Positions 52,844 through 62,683 of a stretch of 64,000 bases of DNA are shown here, piece by piece. Made by a program: the position numbers and the translations under genes. Every line of letters begins with the position of its first letter. Positions within the stretch are counted from its first letter, which is position 1. Source of the stretch: Polyangiaceae bacterium (GTDB lineage Bacteria > Myxococcota_A > Polyangia > Polyangiales > Polyangiaceae); contig JAHBVX010000006.1 in the NCBI GenBank assembly GCA_019637295.1, forward strand, positions 1 to 64,000. The letters run 5' to 3'. The notes beneath the pieces were generated by a model that saw only the letters and a list, made by a program, of their open reading frames with translations, ran no database searches and was not told where the DNA came from.

Positions 52844-55800
52844 CTACTGGATCCCATACTCCTTCAGCCGCCGATAGAACGTCCGCCGGGGCATCCCTAC
52901 CACCTCCGCCGCGCGCACCCGATTCCAGTTGCAGCTCTGCAGCGCCCGCATGATGCGCTCGCGTTCGTCCCGCCGATGCTGGGAGAGCGTCGCGCGCGAC
53001 GGGATTCGCTCGGACACCGGGGCGCGGACCGCAGGCGCGGGCGGCGCGTCGCTGGCGCGCAGCTCGCGCAGCTGGGCCTGCATCGCGTCGGGCAGATCGA
53101 AATCCGCGACGTCGAGCTCGGGCTGTTCGGCCAGGACCCAGGCGTTGAGCAGGACGTGCTCGAGCTGCCTCACGTTCCCGGGCCAGTGGTAGTTGCTCAG
53201 CCGTCGCATGGCGGCGCGCGTGAGCGTCCCCCGCTCGCGCTTGTATCGTGCGGCAAAGATCTTCAAGAAGTGGTCCACCAGCTGCGGAATGTCCTCCGCG
53301 CGCTCGCGCAGCGCGGGCAGCTTCACCTCGACGACGTGAATGCGGTAGTACAGGTCTTCACGGAACTTCCCCTCGCTCACCAGCGCCTCCAAGTCGCGAT
53401 TGGTGGCGAACATGAGCCGCACGTCCACGGGCTCCTCCGTTGTCCCACCGACCGGACGTACGCACTTGTCCTGCAGCACGCGCAGCAGGCCCGCCTGCAT
53501 CTTGTGCGGCATCTCGCCGATCTCGTCGAGCAGCACGCTGCCTCCCTCGCCCTCTCGCAGTAGGCCCTTGCGATCTCGGTCCGCGCCGGTGAACGCTCCG
53601 CGCACGCTGCCAAACAGCTCGCTCTCGAGCAGGTGCTCGGGGATCGCCCCGCAGTTGATGCCCTGGAACTTGCTCTTGCTGCGCGCCGAAGCGGCGTGGA
53701 TGGCCTTCGCGAGCACCTCTTTGCCAGTGCCGCTCTCCCCCGTGATCAGGATGGGGACGTCCGTGTCCTTGACCCGCTCGATCAACGCGTACACGCGACG
53801 CATGGCGTCGCTGGTGCCCACCAGGTTGTGGTAGCCGAAGTGACTGAACAGCGTCTCGCGTGCGTCGCGTAGCTGTCGGCGCGCGACGTTCAGCTTCTTG
53901 GTGCGCTCGCCGAGCAGTTCGCGAAGGCGCTCCTGGGTCTCCTCCAGCTCGGCGTTCGCGCGCTCCAGCTCCTCGGCGCGGTCGCGGTTCTCGGTCACCA
54001 GCCGCGCGGTCTCGATGGCGATGGCGACCTGATCGGCGTAGGCCCGCAGCATGGGCAGCTCGGCCTCGAACTGCGCCGTGACCTTGCCGCGGGTCTCCAC
54101 GTACAACGCGCCGATGGCGCCGCCGCTCGGCGAGAGGATGGGTACGCAGGCCACCGACGAGAGCGAGAGTTGATGCACGGAGGCGTAGCCCGCGAGCCGG
54201 GAGTCGTCCTTGGCGCTGGAGCTGACGATGGGTTCGCCGCGCGTGATCACCGTGCGCGCGATGGAGCGCGAGAACTCCGCGCTCGGCTCGTCGCCGGCCA
54301 GCGAGCGCGACGTGTAGACCGAGAGGGTGCCGTCGTCCTCGAGCAGCAGCACGTGACCCCGCTCTGCACGCACGAGCTCGACTGCGTAGTCCGTGACCCG
54401 CGCCGTCAATCGCTCCACGTCCAGCTCGCCGGCCAGCTCGCCGTTGACCTCCAGGATGCGTGCGAGCCGCTGCTCCAGCGGCGTGACCGAGATGTGGGTG
54501 ACGCTGGTGCGCCCCAGGCTCGCGCTGATGCGATCCGCCGCGCTCCGCTTGGGTAACGGCGCCAGGGCGGTCGCCGCTCCGGCCAGCTCCCACTGGACCA
54601 GCTCGCGCAGCTGCCGGCGGCGGGGATCGTTCCAGTACACCTCGCGCAGATCCCGCGGCAGGCGCGCTGCGATCTCTTCGAGCACCGCGAGCGCTTCTTC
54701 GCGATCCCGCCGCGCGCGCATGGGCTGCCCGCCCTCTTCTTCGAGGTCTGCGCGCGCTTCCAGGGCGCGCCAGGTCCACTCGCGCTGGTCCGCTTCGCGA
54801 GACGCCGAGAGGGCCTCGTCGAAGCAGCGCCGGGCCTCGGCTTCGTCCCCCGCGAGCGTGGCGATGCGCCCAGCCGCGAGGCGCGCGAGGGGTCGGTGGA
54901 CGGGCCCGTCGCCGAGCGCTCGCCGAGCCAACTCGAAGCGCTCGCGCAAGAGGCTCAGGTCCGGCGCTTCGTCCCGCGACGCCGCGAGGATCCCCTCGAG
55001 CCGGGCTTCGGCTGCGTCATGGGGGCGCTCGAGGCGCTCGTAGGCCGCCGCTGACTGCTCGTAGTGCTCCACGGCAGCATCGAGCTCGTGGCTCTTGGCG
55101 TCCAGATCCGCGTGAAGACCGAGGTACTGCGCGACTTGCGTGGCGGGCAACTGGTCTCGCTCCGTGCCGAGGGCGTCGATGCTGGCACGCGCCCGCGCGA
55201 GCCGACCGAGGTATAGATCCGTATTGGCCAGGTTGAGCAGGGCTTGGCGCACCGTGGACCTGCGGCCGGAGCGCTTGCCCATGTCCACCGCCGCTTCGAA
55301 GCGCTCGATGGCCCCGGCGATATCGCCTCGCATCTTGAGCAAGCCTGCCAGGTTGAGCTGCAGCGTGGCCAGCATGCCCGCGTCGGAGGCGCGCTCCGCC
55401 GCGACGATGCCTTGCTCGTACGCGCCGCGGGCGTCCTCGGTGCGATCCGCGCGCTGCATCGCGACACCCAGACAGGCGAGCGCCACGGCCTCCGCGCGGG
55501 GCGCGTCGACGCTGCGCGCGCGCTCGACGGCGCGCTGCATGTCGGACATGGCGTCGTCGGTGCGACCCAGGAACGACAGCGCCGAGCCGCGGAAGGCGAG
55601 AGCCTCGGCGCCGAGCGCGCCGGCCTCGTCCACCAAGGGACCGGTGAGCGCGATGGCCTGATCGTAGTGGCCCAGCCCGAAGTGCGAGCGCGCCAGGACC
55701 AGGCGCCACAGCTTGGTCACCTCGGCGGGCTCCGCAGCGTGAGCGAGCGCCTCTACGCCGCGCAGCGCGTCGAGCGCGTCTGCCGGCTGACCCATGCCAA

Positions 55801-57274
55801 TGAAGAAGCGCGCGCGACAGACGGCGGAGAGCAGCGGGTCGCCCTCTGCAGCGTCGAGCGCGCTCTTGGCTTCCACGTAGCGACCGCGATCCAGAAAGTG
55901 CTGCGCGCGCGCGAGGGGCTCGGCCGGCGCTGCGTCGCTCTGGGCCAACGTCGCGCCGCTGAGCCGCTCGATCTCGTCGGCCGTCACCACGGACTCGGCC
56001 GCCAGCGCGCGCACGATGCGCCGAAGCTCACCCGGCCGCCGTCCGCTCACCTCGAGCACGCGCTCGAACAACGACTCGGTGAGCGACGGGATCGCCCGGC
56101 GCACGAGCTCGAGGGCCGCGTGCGCGTCGAGGGGCGGCACCTGCAGTTCCTTGGCCGTCCCGAACGCCTCGCCACCGGCCAACACCAACCGCGCCCCCTG
56201 GCTGCGCGCTCGCTCGATGCGCTCCCGACTTGGGGCATCGAGTCGCTCCGCGTCGTCGACCAGCAACCACGCCCGGGAAGCGTCCACCGCGTCGAGCTCG
56301 GCCTCGAGCGCGGGCAGCGACATGGCGACGTGCTCGTCGATCCACACCGTGGGCGTGCCCGAGACCCCGAGCGACCACGCCAGCCGCCGGAGCAAGGCGC
56401 TGCGCCCCGAGCCGGGCGGCCCCACGAGCCGCAGCGCTGCCCTGGGCTCGAGCCCAGCCGCCTCGTCCGCGAGGGCGCCCGCGATGGACTCGATGCCCAC
56501 CACGGGCCACAGCGCGCCGGGCTCCAGCTCACGCTCGGCGCGAGGCAGTCCCGCCGCGGTACGCAGCGCGGCGGCGAACTCGTCCGCGGAGGGGAAGCGG
56601 GAGCCGGGCTCGCCCGCGGTCGCGCGATTGACCACCGCCTGTAGCCGCGCGCGCTTCGAGTCCGCGAGCTTCGGCGTGGTCTCGAGGGCGTCGAGGAGCG
56701 CGACGCCCAGCGCGTAGATTTCCGCGCGAACCGTCAGCGGGCGGCCTTGGAACAGCTCCGGCGCAGCGTAGCGCGGCGTGAGTCCCTCGGGCTCGGTGCC
56801 GGCCTCGCGCCAGGGCGCGGCCAGGCCCAGGTCCACCAGCGTGGCGTCGCCGCTCGGCGTCACGATCACGTTGGCGGGCTTGAAGTCGCCGTGGAGCAGC
56901 CCCGAGCGGTGCACGACGGTGAGCTGGTCCGCCGCCGCCGCCAGCGCCGTCAAGATCCGATCGATGCTCCCTCGACCGGTGATCAGCTCGTCGAGGCTGC
57001 GCCCCTCGACGAGCTCGCGCACCAAATAGGGACGCCCGTCACCCAGGCGCCCGAAGGCGAGCACCCTCGGCACACCAAGCCCCTCGAGCCCGGACAGCGC
57101 GATGGCCTCGCGCACCAGGGCGGCCATCTCACGCTCGCTGGCGTCGCTGGCCAGGACCTTGAGCGCAGCCCGGCCGCCAGCGTGTCGATCGCGCACCGAC
57201 CACACCTCCCCCCCACCGCCCCGACCGAGGCAGGCCACCGCCTCGTAGCGCGCGGGTAGGGACAGCTCGCTCAC
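52844..57274 (-). CDS. Fusion regulator: Ser/Thr kinase, P-loop NTPase, TPR, GAF, sigma-54 AAA+ and Fis HTH
   Basis: 1,476 aa from a GTG at 57274. Kinase domain ~1-270: glycine loop LGRGGGGEVW, K39, catalytic HGDFKPAN (D130; Gly replaces the HRD Arg), DLG at 148-150. A PknK/MalT-like P-loop NTPase follows (VGPPGSGRSALLRRL), then a long TPR region (~520-900) and a GAF domain (~970-1120). The sigma-54 AAA+ domain has GESGTGKEVLA, intact GAFTGA (1226-1231) and GGSVLLDEIGEMP, then the HTH NRVRAAEVVGMPRRTFYRRL. It could phosphorylate targets and activate RpoN promoters in one polypeptide. Start overlaps the stop of the upstream outer-membrane-type gene (GTGA). Confidence 0.88.
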   Translation of the reverse strand: MSELSLPARYEAVACLGRGGGGEVWSVRDRHAGGRAALKVLASDASEREMAALVREAIALSGLEGLGVPRVLAFGRLGDGRPYLVRELVEGRSLDELITGRGSIDRILTALAAAADQLTVVHRSGLLHGDFKPANVIVTPSGDATLVDLGLAAPWREAGTEPEGLTPRYAAPELFQGRPLTVRAEIYALGVALLDALETTPKLADSKRARLQAVVNRATAGEPGSRFPSADEFAAALRTAAGLPRAERELEPGALWPVVGIESIAGALADEAAGLEPRAALRLVGPPGSGRSALLRRLAWSLGVSGTPTVWIDEHVAMSLPALEAELDAVDASRAWLLVDDAERLDAPSRERIERARSQGARLVLAGGEAFGTAKELQVPPLDAHAALELVRRAIPSLTESLFERVLEVSGRRPGELRRIVRALAAESVVTADEIERLSGATLAQSDAAPAEPLARAQHFLDRGRYVEAKSALDAAEGDPLLSAVCRARFFIGMGQPADALDALRGVEALAHAAEPAEVTKLWRLVLARSHFGLGHYDQAIALTGPLVDEAGALGAEALAFRGSALSFLGRTDDAMSDMQRAVERARSVDAPRAEAVALACLGVAMQRADRTEDARGAYEQGIVAAERASDAGMLATLQLNLAGLLKMRGDIAGAIERFEAAVDMGKRSGRRSTVRQALLNLANTDLYLGRLARARASIDALGTERDQLPATQVAQYLGLHADLDAKSHELDAAVEHYEQSAAAYERLERPHDAAEARLEGILAASRDEAPDLSLLRERFELARRALGDGPVHRPLARLAAGRIATLAGDEAEARRCFDEALSASREADQREWTWRALEARADLEEEGGQPMRARRDREEALAVLEEIAARLPRDLREVYWNDPRRRQLRELVQWELAGAATALAPLPKRSAADRISASLGRTSVTHISVTPLEQRLARILEVNGELAGELDVERLTARVTDYAVELVRAERGHVLLLEDDGTLSVYTSRSLAGDEPSAEFSRSIARTVITRGEPIVSSSAKDDSRLAGYASVHQLSLSSVACVPILSPSGGAIGALYVETRGKVTAQFEAELPMLRAYADQVAIAIETARLVTENRDRAEELERANAELEETQERLRELLGERTKKLNVARRQLRDARETLFSHFGYHNLVGTSDAMRRVYALIERVKDTDVPILITGESGTGKEVLAKAIHAASARSKSKFQGINCGAIPEHLLESELFGSVRGAFTGADRDRKGLLREGEGGSVLLDEIGEMPHKMQAGLLRVLQDKCVRPVGGTTEEPVDVRLMFATNRDLEALVSEGKFREDLYYRIHVVEVKLPALRERAEDIPQLVDHFLKIFAARYKRERGTLTRAAMRRLSNYHWPGNVRQLEHVLLNAWVLAEQPELDVADFDLPDAMQAQLRELRASDAPPAPAVRAPVSERIPSRATLSQHRRDERERIMRALQSCNWNRVRAAEVVGMPRRTFYRRLKEYGIQ

Positions 57275-58116
57275 AGCCCGTAGTTGCCGGCCAGCCCGAA
57301 GAAGAACCCGCTCGTGCCGAAGCCACCGTCCAAGCGCAGCGCGAAGTTGCGGTGCGGCTTGTAGCGGACTCCAGTCTGAACCACGAGCCACGGGAAGATG
57401 ATCGGCTTCGAGCCTCCGTTGGCCCAGCTCGGCTCCTTGTAGCCGTCGTAATGGTCGTTGTCGGTGCCGCAGTAGGTGGGATCGGGTACGCCTGGCGCGG
57501 TGCAGCGCTGGTACTGATAAGGATCCGTGGAGCCAGCGGGATGGGCTTGTTCGCGGATCAGATCACCGAACACGAAGCCGAAGCCCGCGCCCATGCCGTA
57601 GTTGATGGAGAACTCCGGCGACAGCTCGCTGCTCCAGTTGAAGTCCGTGGTCAGGTACAGGACCTTGAGCTTGCTCTCCACGATCTCCCAAGCCACCTCC
57701 GGATCCGAGCTGGCCTTGAACGGCGTGGGATCCATGGAGTACGCCGCGTACCACAGGCTGAAGACGTACTCGAAAGCGTCCTTGCGAACCGTGAACTCCG
57801 GACCGAACCCGTGGACGTAGACGCTGCTGCCGCCATCGCCGAACAGGTTCACCATGAACTTGGGGATGATGACGCCGCGGTATCGGAGGCCAACGAAGTG
57901 GTAGGCCTTGCCGGGCTCTTCCACGGGCGAGCCGCCCGCCTCCGCCTCGGCGATCGCGTCCGCTGCCTTGGGGTCGGCAGCCGCCGGCTCCGCCGGCTCC
58001 CCAGGCGCTGCCTCCGGCGCGCTCGCTTCCTCCGCCGGAGGATCCGTCTGTGCCTGCGCGTGCCACGCGCCGAGCAGGCCGATCGCAAGGCACGAAACCA
58101 TTGATGTCGTCCGCAT
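57271..58116 (-). CDS. Secreted, probably outer-membrane beta-barrel protein
   Basis: 281 aa. Signal peptide (MRTTSMVSCLAIGLLGAWHAQAQ), an Ala/Glu/Pro-rich linker, then alternating hydrophobic strands rich in Gly/Tyr/Phe (FVGLRYRGVIIPKFMVNLFG, FEYVFSLWYAAYSMDP, FSINYGMGAGFGFVFGDLI) ending in a terminal strand GLAGNYGL. One CTAPGVPDPTYC loop may be disulfide-bonded. ATG at 58116 with a GAGGGA ribosome site. It is translationally coupled to the kinase/sigma-54 fusion regulator downstream, so the barrel may be part of the signal that regulator senses. Confidence 0.7.
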   Translation of the reverse strand: MRTTSMVSCLAIGLLGAWHAQAQTDPPAEEASAPEAAPGEPAEPAAADPKAADAIAEAEAGGSPVEEPGKAYHFVGLRYRGVIIPKFMVNLFGDGGSSVYVHGFGPEFTVRKDAFEYVFSLWYAAYSMDPTPFKASSDPEVAWEIVESKLKVLYLTTDFNWSSELSPEFSINYGMGAGFGFVFGDLIREQAHPAGSTDPYQYQRCTAPGVPDPTYCGTDNDHYDGYKEPSWANGGSKPIIFPWLVVQTGVRYKPHRNFALRLDGGFGTSGFFFGLAGNYGL

Positions 58117-58236
58117 GTCCCTCGCTCCTGCCAGGATGGCGACAGTGCCGCCCTGTGCCAGGCGAGCATTGTGCCATGGCACAGGCTGACCTTGCAAACC
58201 CTCCCACCTCGGTCGATAGTCACGCTCCGCTGACCG

Positions 58237-59307
58237 ATGATCCTGCACAGCCGCGTCGTCGAGCAGCCCGTGGACGTCACCGACCGCGGGGTCTTCGTGA
58301 AGGAGCTAGTCCTGGCGCGGGGAGCCGCGCCCATCGCGCTGGTCCGGAAGCGGGCAGCCCACGGCGTGCCCGGACGGCTCGGCGCCGACGTCGTGCCGGA
58401 GTCCCTCGCCCTGCCCACCCGCGCACCGGTGCTGCTCATCCACGGCTACGGGCAGAACCGCTACGCCTTTCACCTGCCTTCCCGCAGCTTCGTCAACCAC
58501 CTGGCGCGAGCGGGCTTCGACGTGTTCAACGTCGACTTGCGGGGGCGGGGGCGCAGCGCGCACCTCGGCGCTCGTCGCCCCGCCGCGGTGGAGGACTTCA
58601 TCCGTGAGGACGTCCCGGCCGCTCTGGACGTGATCGAGTCCCTCTCGGGTCGGCGGCCGGTGTTCCTGATCGGTCACTCCCTGGGCGGGATCGTCAGCTA
58701 CTGCGTCAGCGTGGAGGAGCCCGCGCGGGTCGCCGGGGTGGTGACGCTGGGCTCCCCGTATCATTTCACCCGCGGCTCACCCTGGCTGACGGTCCTGGGC
58801 GCTGCGTTTCGTACCCTGGACGCGCGGGTGTCGCTGCCGAACCTCCCTGTCCCGACTCGAGCCTACGGGCGCTTCGTGCGGACCGCACAGCGGCTCGTCG
58901 AGAGCCGCTTGTACCCGGTGCCGCTGCGGGGCTTTCGGCCTGGCTCGGTGGAGACCGAGGTGCTCCGCGAGCACATGGCGATGGCGATGGATACCGGCAG
59001 CATCTCCACGATGCGCGGCATGTTCGACTGGGCGCGTCAGGCGCGTCAGGACCAGGACGACCAGCCCGGCATGTTCGGCTATGGTCGCCGGTTCGAGGCC
59101 CGCGACCTGCCGCTGCTGGTGATCGCGGGCCGCTACGACGACCTGGCTCCCCCCGACTCGGTCAAGCCTGCCTACGACCGCTCGCGCTCGACGGATCGCA
59201 CCTACCGCGAGCTGCCCTTCGGCCACGTGGATCTACTGATCGGGCGAGAAGCGCCCCAGCTCACCTGGCCGATCGTGGAGCAATGGCTGAAGCAGCGCTC
59301 TGCTTGA
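58237..59307 (+). CDS. Alpha/beta hydrolase
   Basis: 356 aa. Oxyanion region VLLIHGYGQNRYAF, nucleophile elbow LIGHSLGGIVSY (Ser), acid Asp in VIAGRYDDLAPP, and His in PFGHVDLLIG. No signal peptide. The long N-terminal stretch and the fold resemble lipases and polyester-synthase-like hydrolases; substrate unknown. Convergent with the 93-aa gene; their stops abut in TGATCA. Confidence 0.85.
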   Translation: MILHSRVVEQPVDVTDRGVFVKELVLARGAAPIALVRKRAAHGVPGRLGADVVPESLALPTRAPVLLIHGYGQNRYAFHLPSRSFVNHLARAGFDVFNVDLRGRGRSAHLGARRPAAVEDFIREDVPAALDVIESLSGRRPVFLIGHSLGGIVSYCVSVEEPARVAGVVTLGSPYHFTRGSPWLTVLGAAFRTLDARVSLPNLPVPTRAYGRFVRTAQRLVESRLYPVPLRGFRPGSVETEVLREHMAMAMDTGSISTMRGMFDWARQARQDQDDQPGMFGYGRRFEARDLPLLVIAGRYDDLAPPDSVKPAYDRSRSTDRTYRELPFGHVDLLIGREAPQLTWPIVEQWLKQRSA

Positions 59308-59589
59308 TCAGTCCGCCGTCTTCTCGGCGAGCTTGCGCTCGAGGCGCGCGACCTGCGCCTCCAAGTTCTTCACTTGGCGCTGCAGCGCCTTGAACTCTTC
59401 GTCCGTGGCCAGGCGCATCATCTTCGCGAAGCGCTCGGTCTGCTCGGTGGTGAAGGTCTCCACCTTCCCCGGGACCTGCACCACCGTCATCATGGCCTTC
59501 ATGAACTGCTCGTTCTGCATCAGCTTGAGGAACCGGGGGTCGCCCATCAGCTGCAGGCCGCGCTTCTTGACCTCGTCTTTGATTCCCAT
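59308..59589 (-). CDS. Small helical coiled-coil protein
   Basis: 93 aa, no signal peptide. N-terminal segment DPRFLKLMQNEQFMKAMMTV, then a leucine-rich coiled coil FKALQRQVKNLEAQVARLER. The layout (short helical N-part plus coiled coil) is reminiscent of phasin-like granule proteins, but this is a weak comparison and no family is assigned. Confidence 0.65.
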   Translation of the reverse strand: MGIKDEVKKRGLQLMGDPRFLKLMQNEQFMKAMMTVVQVPGKVETFTTEQTERFAKMMRLATDEEFKALQRQVKNLEAQVARLERKLAEKTAD

Positions 59590-59726
59590 GACCCCCGCCG
59601 AATACTGCGCGTCCTGCCAGGGAGCAAGGCGTCCACCTGAGCCCGCCCATCCGCCGTGCCCGCGCCGAACCGGCCACGGCGGAGAGGCAGTGGCGCGGCT
59701 GGGCGAGTCTCGCTATCCTCGGAGCG

Positions 59727-60215
59727 ATGTCGCTCGCTCGCCCGAGGCCCGCCTGGCTCACCGCCGCACTGGCGGCAGCCTTGGCGCTGGGGTGCAACGG
59801 TCACTTCAAGCGCGGCAGCCTGCTGTACGCGGATGGGCGCTACATCGAGGCGGCAGAGGTGTTCGAGCGAACCGAGTATCGACTGGCTGAGCACACGCCG
59901 CGAGAGAAGGCCGAGTATGGCCTGTATCGCGGCATGACCCTGCTCGTGCTCGGGGACACGAAGAACGCGCAGCGTTGGCTAGCCTACTCGTACGAGATCG
60001 AGCGCAGCTCGCCGGGAAGCCTGCGAGCGGATCGGCGCGCGCAGCTCGATCGGAGTTGGTTCGAGCTGGGCCAGCGACTCAGGAGCGACGCGCGTGTGCC
60101 AAGTCCACCGAGCACGGCGGTCGCTGCGAGCGGAGAGCCCGCGCCGCGCCCGCTCCCGCGACGAGAGGGTCGTCCGGAAGCTCCGGCGAACGGGCGCACG
60201 CTAGTTCCGCGGTGA
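59727..60215 (+). CDS. Lipoprotein with TPR-like helices (paralogue of the one at 24236)
   Basis: 162 aa. Signal peptide to ALGC (Cys near residue 23), then [20 protein letters not shown] and [20 protein letters not shown], two helical pairs like a degenerate TPR, and an Ala/Pro/Arg-rich tail. Same length of spacing and same 'YGLYRGMT' motif as the 172-aa lipoprotein, but without its Cys-rich C-terminus. A TATCCT box ends 7 nt before the ATG. Only 4 nt separate it from the next gene. Confidence 0.72.
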   Translation: MSLARPRPAWLTAALAAALALGCNGHFKRGSLLYADGRYIEAAEVFERTEYRLAEHTPREKAEYGLYRGMTLLVLGDTKNAQRWLAYSYEIERSSPGSLRADRRAQLDRSWFELGQRLRSDARVPSPPSTAVAASGEPAPRPLPRREGRPEAPANGRTLVPR

Positions 60216-60219
60216 GGGC

Positions 60220-60825
60220 ATGCGACTAGTTCCCGTCTGCGCTGCCCTCGGCTGGCTGCTGCTGTCCGCTCCGGCGCACGCCGGCGAGAGCTGCAACGAC
60301 GGCAAGAAGAACGGCCCGGAGTCCGACGTCGACTGCGGCGGGGACTGCCCGAGTTGCGCCGTCGGTCAGTCGTGCGCCAGCGCCCGCGATTGCGCCAGCG
60401 GACTGTGCGGGGAGGGCGTGTGCCAGGAGCGCGTCATCGCCCGAGGCACCGACGCGCCACCCGGCTACGAGACCCGCGCGAGCAGCTCGGATGCGGGAGC
60501 CACGGCGCGGCACGCGGGGCTGTTGTTCTTCGGCGTCGGCTACGCCGGTGCGTACGTGTCGGCCCTGGCGTTGCCCGGCAAGCTGAGCTGGATGTACGCC
60601 CCCGTCTTCGGCCCCTGGCTCTCGCTCCGCAACGTGGAGGAGCCTGTGCTCAAGGCGCTGATCGTCGCCGACGGCGCGCTGCAAGCGGGTGGCGCCGCGC
60701 TCATCATCGGCGGCGTGGTCAGCAGCGGCTCGCAGATCGTGCGCACGGAGCAGTCCGCACGCATCGTGGTCACACCCTCCGTGCATCGCCACGGCGCCAG
60801 CGTCGGCCTGTTCGGTTCGTTCTGA
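60220..60825 (+). CDS. Secreted Cys-rich plus hydrophobic-domain protein
   Basis: 201 aa. Signal peptide ([13 protein letters not shown]), then [20 protein letters not shown] and [17 protein letters not shown], the 'DNGVETDVDCGG' cysteine module common in myxobacterial secreted proteins. A C-terminal part follows with two hydrophobic stretches ([42 protein letters not shown]). Operon partner of the lipoprotein upstream. Function unknown. Confidence 0.7.
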   Translation: MRLVPVCAALGWLLLSAPAHAGESCNDGKKNGPESDVDCGGDCPSCAVGQSCASARDCASGLCGEGVCQERVIARGTDAPPGYETRASSSDAGATARHAGLLFFGVGYAGAYVSALALPGKLSWMYAPVFGPWLSLRNVEEPVLKALIVADGALQAGGAALIIGGVVSSGSQIVRTEQSARIVVTPSVHRHGASVGLFGSF

Positions 60826-60834
60826 ACCCGCGAG

Positions 60835-61629
60835 TCAGTGATAGGTCACCGTGACCATCATCGTGGGCGCGAAGCTGCGATGAGTCCAGTCCACGCTCTC
60901 GGGATCGCTGCCGCTGGTCGCAGCGTACAGCACGCGCGCGGCCAGGCCCATGCTCCACTCGTCCGAGACGAACCACTCGTAGCCAACGCCGAGCATGAAC
61001 CCGGGACCGATGCCCGTGTGGGCGCGCGCGTCGGGCCCGGGTCCGGTCGGGTACGCCTGCCCCATCACGAACGTGCCCAACCCGACGCCGCCCTGGAAGT
61101 GCAGCCCGCTCTGGGGGTCCAAGTAGAAGTCGACCATGGGCATGAACAGCGCCAGCTGAGAGACGTTGAACTCGTACTTCCCGGTCGCCGTGGCCACGCC
61201 GCTGGCGCTCGACTCGATCAAGGTCGCGGTGTACACGCCCGCGCCGATCACGAGCCCGCGCACGGGGGTGAAGCCGATGGCGATCTCGGTGGCTGCGGCG
61301 AACCCACTGGCCGTGCCGGAGAACGCCGTGGGCTGTCCGGTGACGACGTCGTCGAACGCGCTGGCGTCGGACTCCACGCTGTCCGAGCCATAGCCGACGC
61401 CCCCCGCCAGCCGCAGGTAGAAGCCGCCGTGGTGGCGGCGACCCGAGGCCTTGCCCTCGTACTCGGCTCGCTCCGCTTCGCCCTCCGCCTCCTCGTAGGG
61501 CGGGCGCACGTAGGGGCCGAGCATCGAGTCGGTCAGATCCCGCGGATCGGGCCCGCGCGGCTTGGACTGGGCGACAGCCACGTCTGCGAGCGCGAGCAGC
61601 GTCACGACGAGGGCCCAGTTGCTCCGCAT
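60835..61629 (-). CDS. Outer-membrane beta-barrel protein (OmpA/OmpW-like fold)
   Basis: 264 aa. Signal peptide ending VAVAQ, a Glu/Arg-rich linker, then about eight amphipathic strands (GGFYLRLAGGVGYGSD, AATEIAIGFTPVRGLVIGAGVYTA, SQLALFMPMVDFYLD, LHFQGGVGLGTFVMG, GPGFMLGVGYEWFVS) ending SFAPTMMVTVTYH with a C-terminal aromatic. No pore or enzyme signature. Convergent with the upstream Cys-rich protein gene, 9 nt apart. Confidence 0.75.
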   Translation of the reverse strand: MRSNWALVVTLLALADVAVAQSKPRGPDPRDLTDSMLGPYVRPPYEEAEGEAERAEYEGKASGRRHHGGFYLRLAGGVGYGSDSVESDASAFDDVVTGQPTAFSGTASGFAAATEIAIGFTPVRGLVIGAGVYTATLIESSASGVATATGKYEFNVSQLALFMPMVDFYLDPQSGLHFQGGVGLGTFVMGQAYPTGPGPDARAHTGIGPGFMLGVGYEWFVSDEWSMGLAARVLYAATSGSDPESVDWTHRSFAPTMMVTVTYH

Positions 61630-61696
61630 CGGGCGCAGCCTAGCTCAACGGCCAAGGCCTTGCGACAGCTGCGTGCGCGCCCGCGCCGATGTCCCT

Positions 61697-62530
61697 CTAC
61701 CCGCCGCTGCTGACCGCGCCGATCTTCGTGACATTGAAGTCGAAGCTATTGCTGCCGCCCGACACGGTCACCGTGATCGTGTCCTCGTCCAGACGCTCGA
61801 AGCTCATGCTCAAGTTCCGCCCTCGGGGGGTGGCCAGCGTGTAGCTACCCGCCTGCGGCACGGGATCTACCCAGCGCATCTGCACGCCGTCGATGGCCAA
61901 GTCCCAGTTGCCCTTGGGCGTCTCCCAGGAGCGCGCGCCGTCCACTTGGATGCCCTCGGCGAGCCCGCCTTCGAGCAGACTCTGGGTTCGATCGCCGCTG
62001 CCGGTGACCGCGTAGCCATCCGCCACGCGCTTCCAATCGGCGGTATGCACCACGCGGCGCGTCTTCGCCTGCAGGTCCCAGGTCACCGCGGCGGTGCCGT
62101 CGAGGGTGACGCGGCCGTTCGACAGTCCGGTCCAGGTGTGCTGCACCTCGAGCTGCCCGCCGCCAGCGGACGCGATGGTGATCGAGTGAGTGCCCGAGAA
62201 GGTGTGCCCGCGGTAGGTGCAGCTGCCCGCCTTGGCGCCGTACTGCACCGTGAGGGTGGCGCCGTCGAGCCCGACCTCGGCGCAGGGCAGCTGACTCTCG
62301 ATGAACGCCCGGACCTCCGCCGCGGCGTTCTCCACCGCCTGGCCAATGGTGAAGCTGGTGCTGATCTCCACCGTGACGCTGGTCAGGTTCTCGGCCTGGG
62401 AGGCGAGCGCCGCCTCCTTCACCGCCTCCTGGGCTTCAGCCCAGGTGAGCCGCTTGGTGTCGTCCTTGGGCGGCGGGCAACCGCCGAGCACGATCGCCAA
62501 GAGCAGCCCAGAACCGATGGTGTTTCGCAT
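61697..62530 (-). CDS. Lipoprotein of unknown function
   Basis: 277 aa. Signal peptide to LGGC (Cys18), helical segment (TWAEAQEAVKEAALASQAEN), then a beta-rich domain with a CAEV/CTYRG cysteine pair and repeated strands (LEVQHTWTGLSNGRVTLDGT, WDLAIDGVQMRWVDP). No family recognised. It stands alone; the 150 bp beyond its start to PrkA shows nothing. Confidence 0.72.
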   Translation of the reverse strand: MRNTIGSGLLLAIVLGGCPPPKDDTKRLTWAEAQEAVKEAALASQAENLTSVTVEISTSFTIGQAVENAAAEVRAFIESQLPCAEVGLDGATLTVQYGAKAGSCTYRGHTFSGTHSITIASAGGGQLEVQHTWTGLSNGRVTLDGTAAVTWDLQAKTRRVVHTADWKRVADGYAVTGSGDRTQSLLEGGLAEGIQVDGARSWETPKGNWDLAIDGVQMRWVDPVPQAGSYTLATPRGRNLSMSFERLDEDTITVTVSGGSNSFDFNVTKIGAVSSGG

Positions 62531-62683
62531 GGCAGAGTCCTCCGACGCTACCCGTCATTGCACCAGGCGTGCCCGCCGGCCGTCAAGGCTCCCACCGGCT
62601 TTTCGCCGAGAAGACGCGCCGCGGCCGTGGACCCGGGTTCGCACCTGCCCCGTCTCCGGGGCTCTACACCCGCTCCGGCGGGC

